Positions 40,663 through 49,210 of a stretch of DNA of 54,015 nucleotides are shown here, in pieces (within the stretch, counting starts at the first letter, position 1; each line of letters opens with the position of its first letter). Origin of the DNA: HGM13006 sp963649625 (GTDB lineage: Bacteria > Bacillota > Clostridia > Oscillospirales > Oscillospiraceae). The notes under the pieces are model-generated. The model saw only the letters and a list, made by a program, of their open reading frames with translations, ran no database searches and had not been told where the DNA came from. A program made the position numbers and the translations under genes. Where the stretch lies: contig CAVJIP010000169.1 in NCBI GenBank assembly GCA_963649625.1, forward strand, positions 1-54,015, read 5' to 3'.

Positions 40663-42303
40663 TCAATACATTCCCTGTCCGGCAGCGGAGGCCTGGGCCG
40701 CAGCAATGGCCGCATCCTGCTGAGGATTGGGCTTTTCGGCCACCAGAGACTCGGTGGTCAGCACACAGGAGGCGATGGAGGCGGCATTCTCCAGGGCGGA
40801 GCGGGTCACCTTGGTGGGATCCACAATGCCGGTGCCGATCATATCGCAGTACTCCTCGGTGTAGGCGTTGTAGCCATAGCCCACCTTGCCGGAGTTCATA
40901 ATCCGGTCAAAGATCACGGAGCCGTCCACGCCGGCGTTGTAGGCAATCTGGCGGACAGGAGCCTCCAGGGCCTTTGCCACGATGGATGCGCCGGTCTTTT
41001 CGTCACCCTCCAGAGTCGCCAGCAGCTTGGTCACGGCGGGGATGGCGTTGACATAGGCGGTACCGCCTCCGGCCACAATGCCTTCCTCCACGGCGGCACG
41101 AGTGGCGTTCAGAGCGTCCTCAATGCGGAGCTTTACCTCGTGCATCTCCGTCTCGGTCTGGGCGCCCACCTTAATCACGGCTACGCCGCCGGAGAGCTTC
41201 GCCAGACGCTCATTGTACTTCTCCTTGTCATACTCGGACTCGGTATTGGCAATCAGCCCACGAATCTCCGCCACACGGGCCTGGATGGCGGCAGATTCCC
41301 CTGCCCCGTCCACAATGGTGGTGTCGTCCTTGGTGATGCGAACCTGATGGGCACGGCCCAGCTGGCCCATGGTGGTATCCTTCAGATCCATATCCAGATC
41401 GGAGGAAATCACCTCGCCGCCGGTGAGAATGGCAATGTCCTTGAGCATCTCCTTGCGGCGGTCTCCGTAGCCGGGAGCCTTGACGCAGGCCACGTTCAGC
41501 ACGCCCCGAATCTTGTTGAGCAGCAGGGTGGTCAGGGCCTCGCCCTCCACGTCCTCGGCAATGATGACCAGCTTCTGGCCGGACTTCATCACCTGCTCCA
41601 GGATGGGCAGAAGATCCTGAATGCTGGAGATCTTCTTGTCGGTGATCAGCAGCAGGGCATCGTCCATCACGCACTCCATGGTTTCGTTGTCGGTGGCCAT
41701 GTAGGGGGAGATATAGCCCCGGTCAAACTGCATACCTTCCACCACGTCCAGCTGAGTCTCGGCGGTCTTGCCCTCCTCAATGGTGATGACACCGTTGGAA
41801 GTGACCTTCTCCATGGCCTCGGCAATCAGTGCGCCGATCTTCTCGTCCCCGGAGGAGACGGTGCCTACCCGGGCGATGTCGGAGGAGCCGGAAACCATCT
41901 GGGAGTTGCCCTTAATGGCCTCCACGGCGGCGGCAACGGCCTTGGAAATGCCCTTGCGCATCACCATGGGATTGGCCCCTGCGGTGACGTTCTTGATGCC
42001 CTCGCTGACAATGGCCTGGGCCAGCACGGTGGCGGTGGTGGTGCCGTCGCCGGCCACATCGTTGGTCTTGGTGGCCACCTCACGAACCAGCATGGCCCCC
42101 ATGTTCTCAAAGGCATCCTCCAGCTCCACGTCCTTGGCGATGGTCACGCCATCGTTGGTGATCAGGGGATTGCCATATTTCTTGTCCAGCACCACATTGC
42201 GGCCCTTGGGGCCCAGGGTGACTTTTACGGTGTTTGCCAGCTGGTCGATACCAGACTGGAGCTTTTTGCGAGCTTCCTCGCCGAAAACGATTTGCTTAGC
42301 CAT
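40663..42303 (-). CDS. groEL: Chaperonin GroEL
   Basis: A 546-residue Hsp60. The N-terminus AKQIVFGEEARKKL, the ATP site GPKGRNVVLD and DGTTTATVLAQAI, and the C-terminal ATP-contact region are canonical. The C-terminus ends QASAAGQGMY; the usual GGM repeats that hang into the cavity are nearly absent. I use the second ATG (42303) because GGAGGT lies 8 bp before it. Co-transcribed with groES (15 bp between stop and the first ATG). Confidence 0.98.
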   Translation of the reverse strand: MAKQIVFGEEARKKLQSGIDQLANTVKVTLGPKGRNVVLDKKYGNPLITNDGVTIAKDVELEDAFENMGAMLVREVATKTNDVAGDGTTTATVLAQAIVSEGIKNVTAGANPMVMRKGISKAVAAAVEAIKGNSQMVSGSSDIARVGTVSSGDEKIGALIAEAMEKVTSNGVITIEEGKTAETQLDVVEGMQFDRGYISPYMATDNETMECVMDDALLLITDKKISSIQDLLPILEQVMKSGQKLVIIAEDVEGEALTTLLLNKIRGVLNVACVKAPGYGDRRKEMLKDIAILTGGEVISSDLDMDLKDTTMGQLGRAHQVRITKDDTTIVDGAGESAAIQARVAEIRGLIANTESEYDKEKYNERLAKLSGGVAVIKVGAQTETEMHEVKLRIEDALNATRAAVEEGIVAGGGTAYVNAIPAVTKLLATLEGDEKTGASIVAKALEAPVRQIAYNAGVDGSVIFDRIMNSGKVGYGYNAYTEEYCDMIGTGIVDPTKVTRSALENAASIASCVLTTESLVAEKPNPQQDAAIAAAQASAAGQGMY

Positions 42304-42320
42304 CATGCATTACCTCCAAA

Positions 42321-42605
42321 TTATTCCACTACTGCAAGAATGTCGCTCTGACGAACGATGGTGTATTCTTCCTTGTTCAGCTTGACCTCGGTGCCGGAAT
42401 ACTTGGCAATGATGACCTTCTGGCCAACCTTCACGGTCATTTTGACCTCATTGCCGTCCACCAGGCCACCGGGGCCTACAGCCACGATTTCAGCCACAGA
42501 GGGCTTCTCCTTGGCACTGGATGCCAGGATGATGCCGGAAGCGGTGGTTTCCTCCACCTCTACCATTTTGACAATGACTCTGTCAGACAGGGGTACGAGT
42601 TTCAT
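42321..42605 (-). CDS. groES: Co-chaperonin GroES
   Basis: A 94-residue Hsp10 with LVPLSDRVIVKMVEVEETTASGI, the mobile loop (TASGIILASSAKEKP) and AKYSGTEVKLNKEEY. Normal length. First gene of the groESL operon; the HrcA-binding CIRCE element lies 65 bp upstream. Confidence 0.97.
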   Translation of the reverse strand: MKLVPLSDRVIVKMVEVEETTASGIILASSAKEKPSVAEIVAVGPGGLVDGNEVKMTVKVGQKVIIAKYSGTEVKLNKEEYTIVRQSDILAVVE

Positions 42606-42669
42606 AATGGTTCCTCCTTGATTTAGATGACGGCCCTTGGGGGCCTGTCATGGTTCTACAGTCGTTGTA

Positions 42670-42696
42670 TTAGCACTCTTATCTCCTGAGTGCTAA
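42670..42696. promoter_or_regulatory. CIRCE operator (HrcA site)
   Basis: TTAGCACTC-N9-GAGTGCTAA, a perfect match to the canonical CIRCE inverted repeat. It lies just downstream of the groES promoter's -10, so HrcA bound here blocks groESL outside heat stress. Confidence 0.97.
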
Positions 42697-42703
42697 CGAG
42701 TAT

Positions 42704-42732
42704 ATAATAGCCCAACCGCCGCAAATGTACAA
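42704..42732 (-). promoter_or_regulatory. groESL promoter
   Basis: Minus-strand TTGTAC (42727-42732), 17 bp, TATTAT (42704-42709), followed 7 bases later by CIRCE. The interval 42733-42874 contains imperfect hairpins after aroE but no clear terminator. Confidence 0.6.
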
Positions 42733-42874
42733 GTGTCAATTTGCACAATATAATGGAAAAAATATTATGAACTTTTTCTAAACACCGGGGAGAGCCTGTA
42801 GAAACCGGGCTTTTGCGGGCAGAGGCAGTAATAGTGCGTACCGCAACCTGTTGTACGGCACGTCCTGATCCAAT

Positions 42875-43744
42875 TTATGGATACGCCAGCTCCGTCCTGG
42901 CCGTATCCAGCAGGAGACGGCCCAGCTCCCCAACATCTGCCTCCTTCAGCTCCAGCTCCCGGAAGAAGGCATAGGCATAAATGGCCTGGTAGACCAGCAT
43001 TCCAATACCGTTGGCGGTGGGGTGGCCCAGCCGGGATGCCTCCGCCAAAAAGGGCGTCACCGCCGGGGCATAGATACAGTCCAGGGCCGGGGCTCCGGGC
43101 TGCAAGGCGGAAAGGAAGGAGAAATCCTGACTGCCTGCCACCCCTTCCATGCCCACGGGGGTGGTGTTGATCAAAATGTCCGTGTCCGGCAGGATGTCCC
43201 GGGCCTTAGCCAGGGCAAAGGCCCCCATGGTGGGTTCTCCGGCGCAGAGGGCCTGGGCCTTGGCAAGGGTTCGATTGACAACCCGAACCTCTCTGGCCCC
43301 CCTGTCCAGGGCGGTCATGGCAATGGAGCGGGCCGCCCCGCCGGCCCCCAGAATGGTCACAACCTGTCCCGGAAAATCATACCCCAGGTCTTGCAGGGCA
43401 CGGCGAAAGCCCATGCCGTCTGTGGAGTGGCCCTCCCACAGGCCCTTCCGAAGCCGGACGGAGTTGACACTGCCTGCCCGGCGGGCCTCCGGAGTCATGT
43501 CCGACAGGAAGGGGAGAATGTCCAGCTTGTGGGGCATAGTCAGGTTAAAGCCGCCCAGGCCTATGGTTCGGGCAGCGGCCAGAAAGTCGGCCAGCCCGCC
43601 CCGGGGAACTCTGACGGCCAGGTACAGGTCGTCCCGGCCCTGCCTGGCAATCATGGTGTTTTGCAGCAGCGGGGACAGGCTGTGGCTGATGGGATCCCCG
43701 ATCACCGCCAGCAGGCCGGTGCCGTTGTGATATTCAACCCGCAT
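42875..43744 (-). CDS. aroE: Shikimate dehydrogenase
   Basis: A 289-residue enzyme that reduces 3-dehydroshikimate to shikimate with NADPH. The substrate site reads GDPISHSLSPLLQN and FNLTMPHKLDILPF (catalytic Lys in MPHK); the cofactor loop is ILGAGGAARSIAM and NRTLAKA follows, with NTTPVGM. Last gene of the aro operon; it overlaps aroQ by 11 bp. Confidence 0.95.
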   Translation of the reverse strand: MRVEYHNGTGLLAVIGDPISHSLSPLLQNTMIARQGRDDLYLAVRVPRGGLADFLAAARTIGLGGFNLTMPHKLDILPFLSDMTPEARRAGSVNSVRLRKGLWEGHSTDGMGFRRALQDLGYDFPGQVVTILGAGGAARSIAMTALDRGAREVRVVNRTLAKAQALCAGEPTMGAFALAKARDILPDTDILINTTPVGMEGVAGSQDFSFLSALQPGAPALDCIYAPAVTPFLAEASRLGHPTANGIGMLVYQAIYAYAFFRELELKEADVGELGRLLLDTARTELAYP

Positions 43745-44177
43745 CGTCAGCCAGCTTGTCGATCAGATAGCCCATGGCCGCCACATAGCCGAACTGTCCC
43801 AGCCCGCAGACCTGCCCGTCACAGCCGGCGGCGGTGACGGAGGTGTGGCGGAAATCCTCCCGCTTGTGCAGGTTGGACAGATGCACCTCCACCGCAGGTA
43901 GCTCCACCGCCTTGAGTGCGTCCAGAATGGCATAGCTGTAGTGGGTATAGGCCCCGGGATTGATGATAATCCCGTCAAAACCGCCTCTGGCCCCCTGGAT
44001 TTTGTCGATAATTGCCCCCTCATGGTTGGACTGGAACACCTCCACCTCCACGTTCATGCTGGCAGCGGATGTGTGAATCCGCTGCAAAAGGGCCTCATAG
44101 CTGTCCTTTCCGTAGATGTCCGGCTCCCGCTGGCCCAGCAGGTTCAGGTTTGGGCCGTTGATAACAAGAAATTTCAT
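43734..44177 (-). CDS. aroQ: Type II 3-dehydroquinate dehydratase
   Basis: A 147-residue type II enzyme. INGPNLNLLGQREPDIYG (Tyr catalytic), FQSNHEGAIIDKIQ, INPGAYTHYSYAI and the EVHLSNLHKREDFRHTS segment with the catalytic His region are diagnostic. It dehydrates 3-dehydroquinate. Its start overlaps the aroK stop by 4 bp. Confidence 0.97.
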   Translation of the reverse strand: MKFLVINGPNLNLLGQREPDIYGKDSYEALLQRIHTSAASMNVEVEVFQSNHEGAIIDKIQGARGGFDGIIINPGAYTHYSYAILDALKAVELPAVEVHLSNLHKREDFRHTSVTAAGCDGQVCGLGQFGYVAAMGYLIDKLADDAG

Positions 44178-44674
44178 GGTCGTACCTCCAGTTGTCTCAA
44201 AATTTCCCCCAGGGTGTCCTCCGGGGTGGGATAGTCTCCGATGATAATATGGGCTGCCGCCCGATAGAGCGGCTCCCGCTGGGCAAAGCGTGCCAGGAAC
44301 GCCTCCCGGCCCTGCTGCCCCAGGGGTCGGCCTGACATATCTCCCTGGTCATAGCTGCGGCCCGGGTCCCGGTTGAGGAAAATCACCGTGCCGCTTTGGC
44401 GGAGCAAACGCCGGTTTTCCTCCCCCAGAGGAAGGCCGCCGCCACAGGCCACAATCAGGTTTTCCCGGACCGCCAGCTCCCGGCAGAGCTCCGTCTCCAG
44501 ATTCCGAAAATATGCCTCGCCGTGCATTGCAAAAATGTCCCTGACGGACATCCCTGTCCTGGCTTCCAGGTACTGGTCGGTGTCCAGCGCCGGTAGATTT
44601 AGCCTTTGGTGAAGGAGCCGGGCGCAGGTGGACTTGCCGCAGCTCATCATCCCGATCAAATAGATGTTCTTCAC
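44174..44674 (-). CDS. aroK: Shikimate kinase
   Basis: A 166-residue P-loop kinase: GMMSCGKSTCARLL (Walker A), LDTDQYLEARTG (shikimate-binding Asp), FRNLETELCREL and VACGGGLPL. It phosphorylates shikimate at O3. The start overlaps the pheA stop by 4 bp. Confidence 0.95.
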   Translation of the reverse strand: MKNIYLIGMMSCGKSTCARLLHQRLNLPALDTDQYLEARTGMSVRDIFAMHGEAYFRNLETELCRELAVRENLIVACGGGLPLGEENRRLLRQSGTVIFLNRDPGRSYDQGDMSGRPLGQQGREAFLARFAQREPLYRAAAHIIIGDYPTPEDTLGEILRQLEVRP

Positions 44675-45856
44675 AGAGGTGTCTCCAGATTGGACTTAAA
44701 GTTCCCCAGCACCCGGAAATCCGCAGCGGTCTGGGACAGCTCCCGAAGTACCCCGTCCATCCCCGGGGCCGTCAGGCTGCCGGTAAACTCAACGAAAAAC
44801 ATATATTCCCAGCTTTTCCCCGGAATCGGGCGGGACTCCAGCCGCACCATGTTCAGGCCGTTTACCGCAAAAATCCCCAAAATCTCATGGAGACAGCCGG
44901 ATTCATGAGGGGTTGTCAGTACGGTGCTGATTTTGTCCGCCCCCTCCCGCAGCTCCATCCGGGGAGACACCACCACAAACCGGGTGGTGTTGGTAGCACT
45001 GTAATTGACCCGCTGGGCCAGGATTTTCAGGCCGTAAAGCTGGGCCGCCCGCCGGGAGCAAATGGCCGCCTTGGTGATGTCCCCGGTCTCCGCCACATAT
45101 TTTCCGCTGCCGGCGGTGTCCAGATAGGGCNNNNNNNNNNAGATAGGGCACGGCAGTCCAGCCGGGATGCTCCTTCAAAAATGGCTCCGACTGGAAAATC
45201 CCCTGCTCATGGGAATACACATGGGTGATGGTGTCCAGGGTGGCCCCCGGCGGTGCCACAAGACAATGCTCCACCTTCACCGTGGTTTCTCCCACCAGAG
45301 AAAAGGCATACTTGCCCAGCAGGTCGTAAATTTGGCGGATGGCCCCGGTGGAGTTGTTCTCAATGGGAACCACACCGTAGTCCGCCTGTCCATGCTGTAG
45401 GGCCAGAAATACGTCCTCAAAGGCACCTAGGCCCTGCGTCTCCACCTGGGGGCCGAAGAAGTTAATGCAGGCCTGCTCAGAATAGGCCCCAGGCTCCCCT
45501 TGATAGACCACCTTCGGCTCTTGTACCGGGAGCCGCCGCTGGGCCAGGGCCGACTGTAGACGGGCAAAGTTTGGCTCCTCCGTGCCCTCCCGGACGATTT
45601 TTCGCTGCTGCCGCCGGGAGATGCCCATAATGGCCTCATAGAGCTGGGCCACATCGGCCTTTCGGGCCGGATCCTCCACCAGGGCGGTTTTGCTGGCGAG
45701 CACCTGCTGCTGCCGACTGTTGTCCAGCACCGGAATATGGTGGGTCTGCTTATACTCTCCCACCTGCCGGGTGACTGCCATGCGCCGGGCAAACAGCTCC
45801 ACCATTTGGCGGTCAATTTGGTCAATTTCCTGACGCAGAGCGTCCAGTTCCTTCAT
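44671..45856 (-). CDS. pheA: P-protein: chorismate mutase-prephenate dehydratase (interrupted by an N gap)
   Basis: A bifunctional enzyme of the Phe branch. Domain order: AroQ-type chorismate mutase (LDALRQEIDQIDRQMVELF...ISRRQQRKI, ~1-90), prephenate dehydratase (YQGEPGAYSEQA, VPIENNSTGAI, NTTRF), then an ACT domain with ESRPIPGKSWEY for Phe feedback. Ten Ns at 45131-45140 break the frame; AGATAGGGC lies on both sides. Merging the two copies gives WTAVPYLDTAGSGKYVAE in frame, so the gene is intact. Of three consecutive ATGs, I use 45856 for its spacing to AAGGGAG. Placed between aroC and aroK. Confidence 0.93.
45131..45140. other. Assembly gap (10 N) flanked by a duplicated 9-mer
   Basis: AGATAGGGC is at 45122-45130 and again at 45141-45149, directly flanking the Ns. 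The frame of pheA is restored if the two copies are one. The gap is thus most likely an unmerged contig overlap. Confidence 0.95.
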
Positions 45857-45870
45857 CATCATTCTCTCCC

Positions 45871-46926
45871 TTATAGCTTTAGCAGCTCCACGGCAGCTAG
45901 GGCTGCGGCAGCTTCTACCACCGGGACGGCCCGGTGTACAATACACGGATCATGGCGGCCCTGTATTCTGATCTCCGTTTCCTCTCCGGTGAGCATATTC
46001 ACCGTCTCTTGGGGCCGGGAAATGGAGGGGGTGGGCTTGACCGCCACCTGGAACACCACCGGCATTCCAGTGGTAATTCCTCCTAGAATCCCCCCATTGT
46101 GGTTGGTGACGGTAATGGGGCTGTGGCTGCCCCGCCGCCAGGGGTCGTTGGCCTGACTTCCCCGCATGGAGGCCAGGGCAAAGCCACTGCCGAACTCCAG
46201 GCCCTTTATGGCCGGAATGGCAAAGAGCTGTCGGGCAAAGAGGGTCTCGGCGTTGCGGTCAAAATCCGGCGCACCCAAGCCGGTGGGAAGGCCGGTCACA
46301 ACGCACTGGATGCTCCCCCCAACGGAGTCCTGCTCCTGGCGGCATTGGAGGATCAGAGCCTGCATGGCCGCTCCGGCAGACCGGGACAGGGTGGGAAATT
46401 CCCCTTGTCCGCAGGCCAGAAGGGCCTCCATATCCGGCCGGGCCAGGTCAATAGGGTCATCGGAAATGCCTCCCACCGTGGCGATATGAGCGGCAACCCG
46501 CACCTCCCGCTCCCCCAGAGCCATTTTGGCAACGGCCCCCGCCGCCACTAGGGGTGCAGTGAGCCGCCCGGAGAAATGGCCGCCGCCCCGGTAGTCATTG
46601 TAGCCCTCATAGCGAACAAAGCCCGGAAGGTCGGCGTGGCCGGGCCGGGCCAGCAAGCGGATGGCCTCATAATCCCCGGAGTGCTGATCGGCATTGCGAA
46701 TCATCATACACAGTGGTGTGCCAGTGGTTCGGCCCTGAAACACCCCGGAGAGAAACTCCACCTGATCGGCCTCTCTCCGGGCCGTGGACAGGGCGTTCTT
46801 CCCGGCGGCACGGCGGGAAAGCTCCTGCTCCAGCAGGGCCCGGTCAATGAGGAGCCCGGCAGGAACATCCGTCAAGGCAACTCCAATGGCCGGACCGTGG
46901 GATTCTCCGAAAATCGTATAGTTCAT
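45871..46926 (-). CDS. aroC: Chorismate synthase
   Basis: A 351-residue FMN-dependent enzyme converting EPSP to chorismate. The opening NYTIFGESHGPAIGVAL, YNDYRGGGHFSGRLTAP, and GGILGGITTGMPV with the final RHDPCIVHRAVPVVEA are the family signatures. I use ATG 46926, which overlaps the aroA stop (ATGA) and has GGAGG before it; upstream in-frame codons are antisense aroA sequence and do not match the family. Confidence 0.97.
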   Translation of the reverse strand: MNYTIFGESHGPAIGVALTDVPAGLLIDRALLEQELSRRAAGKNALSTARREADQVEFLSGVFQGRTTGTPLCMMIRNADQHSGDYEAIRLLARPGHADLPGFVRYEGYNDYRGGGHFSGRLTAPLVAAGAVAKMALGEREVRVAAHIATVGGISDDPIDLARPDMEALLACGQGEFPTLSRSAGAAMQALILQCRQEQDSVGGSIQCVVTGLPTGLGAPDFDRNAETLFARQLFAIPAIKGLEFGSGFALASMRGSQANDPWRRGSHSPITVTNHNGGILGGITTGMPVVFQVAVKPTPSISRPQETVNMLTGEETEIRIQGRHDPCIVHRAVPVVEAAAALAAVELLKL

Positions 46927-48140
46927 TCCCATTCCTCCAGCTTGCCGCCCAGGGCGGCGTAGTCCCGCCAGAAGTCCGGGTAGGACTTCCGAACGCACTG
47001 GGCGTTTGTAATGGTCACAGGCCCCTTGGCCCGGGAGGCCGCCACGGCGGCCATCATGGCGATACGGTGGTCGTTCCAGCTGTCCACGGTGACGTTTCCG
47101 GCCAGGGCGGAAACGCCCTGAATTGTCAGGCCCTCCGGCTCCTCCCGAATATCCGCCCCCAGGGCGGTAAGCACCTGGGTGACTGCGGTCAGCCGGTCAC
47201 TCTCCTTGATGCGGAGCCGACCTGCATTGACAATGTGGGTAAGGGCGCCCCGGCGCAGCGCAGCCCGGACGGCCAGAGCCGGAACCAGATCCGGGCAGCC
47301 CCTTACGTCCAGCGTCACCGGGCCAGGGCCATCCAGCAGGGCCTCGTAATCCAGAATCGCCCGATCTCCCTGGCGGGAGCCGGGATTCATACCGGTGACG
47401 GTCAGGGGATTGCCCAGGCCGGCGGCGGCATAGAAGAAGGCCGCCTGACTGTAGTCCGCCTCCACGGCAGCCTCCCGGGGACAATAGTGCTGATTCCCGG
47501 GGATATGCCAGCCGGAGGCCGTGGGGGTCACGGTAACACCAAACCGCTCCAAAGCGTCCAGGGTCATGTCCACATATCCGGCAGATTCCAGCTCTGTGGT
47601 CAGGCAGAGCGCACTGTCCCCCTTCAGCAGAGGCAGGGCATAGAGCAGCCCTGTAATGAACTGACTGGAAACATTGCCGGGAAGGGTGTAGCGTCCCGGG
47701 GACAAAATGCCCCTTATGCTCAGTGTATCATCTCTTTGGAAAAAGGCAATTCCTTTTTCCCGGAAAATCGCAAAATATGGTGCCATGGGCCGCTGCATCA
47801 GCCGCCCATGGCCGTGAAACTCCCCGCCTCCGGCCACCGCCAGGGCAATGGGCATGAGAAACCGCAGGGTAGAGCCGGATTCTCCGCAGTCCAACGGCCC
47901 CATTTCCCCGGAGGGGCGGATACCACGAAGGTATACGGTGCTGCCCTCCCAGCGGAATTGCGCCCCCAGGGCCTCCATGCACCCCAGGGTGGCGGTGATG
48001 TCCTGGGAGGGGCTGAGATTGTGCAGCACACTCTCTCCGGAGGCCAAGGCCGCCGCAATAATCACCCGGTGGGCCTGAGACTTGGAGGAAGGCGGGGTAA
48101 TGCTGCCATGAAGGGGGGATGGGGTAATGGTCACATTCAC
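46923..48140 (-). CDS. aroA: EPSP synthase (3-phosphoshikimate 1-carboxyvinyltransferase)
   Basis: A 405-residue enzyme, slightly shorter than the usual ~425. PPSSKSQAHRVIIAAALA, ESGSTLRFLMPIA (substrate loop), RIKESDRLTAV and WNDHRIAMMAAVAA with SYPDFWRDYAALGG are canonical. It transfers enolpyruvate from PEP to shikimate-3-phosphate. Its start overlaps the aroB stop by 4 bp. Confidence 0.97.
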   Translation of the reverse strand: MNVTITPSPLHGSITPPSSKSQAHRVIIAAALASGESVLHNLSPSQDITATLGCMEALGAQFRWEGSTVYLRGIRPSGEMGPLDCGESGSTLRFLMPIALAVAGGGEFHGHGRLMQRPMAPYFAIFREKGIAFFQRDDTLSIRGILSPGRYTLPGNVSSQFITGLLYALPLLKGDSALCLTTELESAGYVDMTLDALERFGVTVTPTASGWHIPGNQHYCPREAAVEADYSQAAFFYAAAGLGNPLTVTGMNPGSRQGDRAILDYEALLDGPGPVTLDVRGCPDLVPALAVRAALRRGALTHIVNAGRLRIKESDRLTAVTQVLTALGADIREEPEGLTIQGVSALAGNVTVDSWNDHRIAMMAAVAASRAKGPVTITNAQCVRKSYPDFWRDYAALGGKLEEWE

Positions 48141-49210
48141 AGGCCCACCTCCGCAATCAGGGACAGCAGCCGCTGCTTTTCCAGCTTGACTGGCCGGGCC
48201 TTTCCCAGTTCCGTGAGAACGATCAGGGAAATTTGGCTGCCTTCGCTCTTCTTGTCCTTGGTCAGGGTGTCGGCATAGTCCCGGGTCGTGGCGGAAATGG
48301 CGGTGGGCAGGCCGAACTGACGGAGCACTGCGGCGATGGTTTCCTCCGTGCCGGGAGGCGTAAGGCCCAGGCGGATGCCCAGCCTGGCGGCGGCCACCAT
48401 ACCGGCGGCTACGGCCTCCCCATGGGTGTACCTTTCGTAGTGATAGGCTCGCTCGTAGACATGGCCCAGGGTGTGGCCAAAGTTCAAAAGCATCCGAAGC
48501 CCTGTGTCCAGCTCGTCCTGCTCCACCACCTGGCCCTTGATGGCGCAGCAGCGAAGGGCAATCTCCCCCACATGGGCGGCAACGCTTTCCCGGTTTCCCA
48601 GCCGGGTCAGGGTGTCAAACAGCGCCCGGTCCCAGATGCAGCCGTATTTTATCACCTCCGCCATGCCGTCGGAGAACACCCGATCCGGCAGGGACTCCAG
48701 GCATTCCGGGTCCATAATCACCATTTTGGGCTGATAAAAGGCCCCGGCCAGGTTTTTCCCCGCCTGAAGATCCACCGCCACCTTGCCGCCTACGGAGGAA
48801 TCCACCTGGGCCAGGAGAGTGGTGGGTATCTGGACAAAATCCACCCCTCGGAGGATGGTCGCAGCGGCAAACCCTGCCAAATCTCCCACCACGCCGCCGC
48901 CCAGAGCGATCACTGCGTCAGACCGGGTAAGGCCCAGCTCCATCATCTGCTCCCACAGCTCGGTAAGCACCTGGGGGGATTTGCTGGTTTCTCCGGCGGG
49001 AATCTCCAGAATTGCCGGACGGAGGCCCCCCTGGTGCAGACTCCGGGCCAACCGTGTGGCATAGAGCGGCTCCACATTGGAGTCGGTGACTACCACCGCC
49101 AGCCTCCCCCGCAGCACAGGACGCAGCAACGTGCCGGCCTGATCCAGTGCGCCGGCCTGGGAAATAATGTCGTATGCCCGGCCGGGAATATTCACACGGA
49201 GGGTACTCAT
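48137..49210 (-). CDS. aroB: 3-dehydroquinate synthase
   Basis: A 357-residue NAD+- and metal-dependent enzyme. GGGVVGDLAGFAAATILRGV, IPTTLLAQVDSSVGGKVAVD, and the metal-binding NFGHTLGHVYE with FSDGMAEVIKYG are diagnostic. It cyclises DAHP to 3-dehydroquinate. The start overlaps the aroF stop by 4 bp. Confidence 0.97.
   Translation of the reverse strand: MSTLRVNIPGRAYDIISQAGALDQAGTLLRPVLRGRLAVVVTDSNVEPLYATRLARSLHQGGLRPAILEIPAGETSKSPQVLTELWEQMMELGLTRSDAVIALGGGVVGDLAGFAAATILRGVDFVQIPTTLLAQVDSSVGGKVAVDLQAGKNLAGAFYQPKMVIMDPECLESLPDRVFSDGMAEVIKYGCIWDRALFDTLTRLGNRESVAAHVGEIALRCCAIKGQVVEQDELDTGLRMLLNFGHTLGHVYERAYHYERYTHGEAVAAGMVAAARLGIRLGLTPPGTEETIAAVLRQFGLPTAISATTRDYADTLTKDKKSEGSQISLIVLTELGKARPVKLEKQRLLSLIAEVGL

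Noticed and set aside
41140..42351. 403-codon plus-strand open frame
   Set aside because: Opposite groEL; shadow composition.
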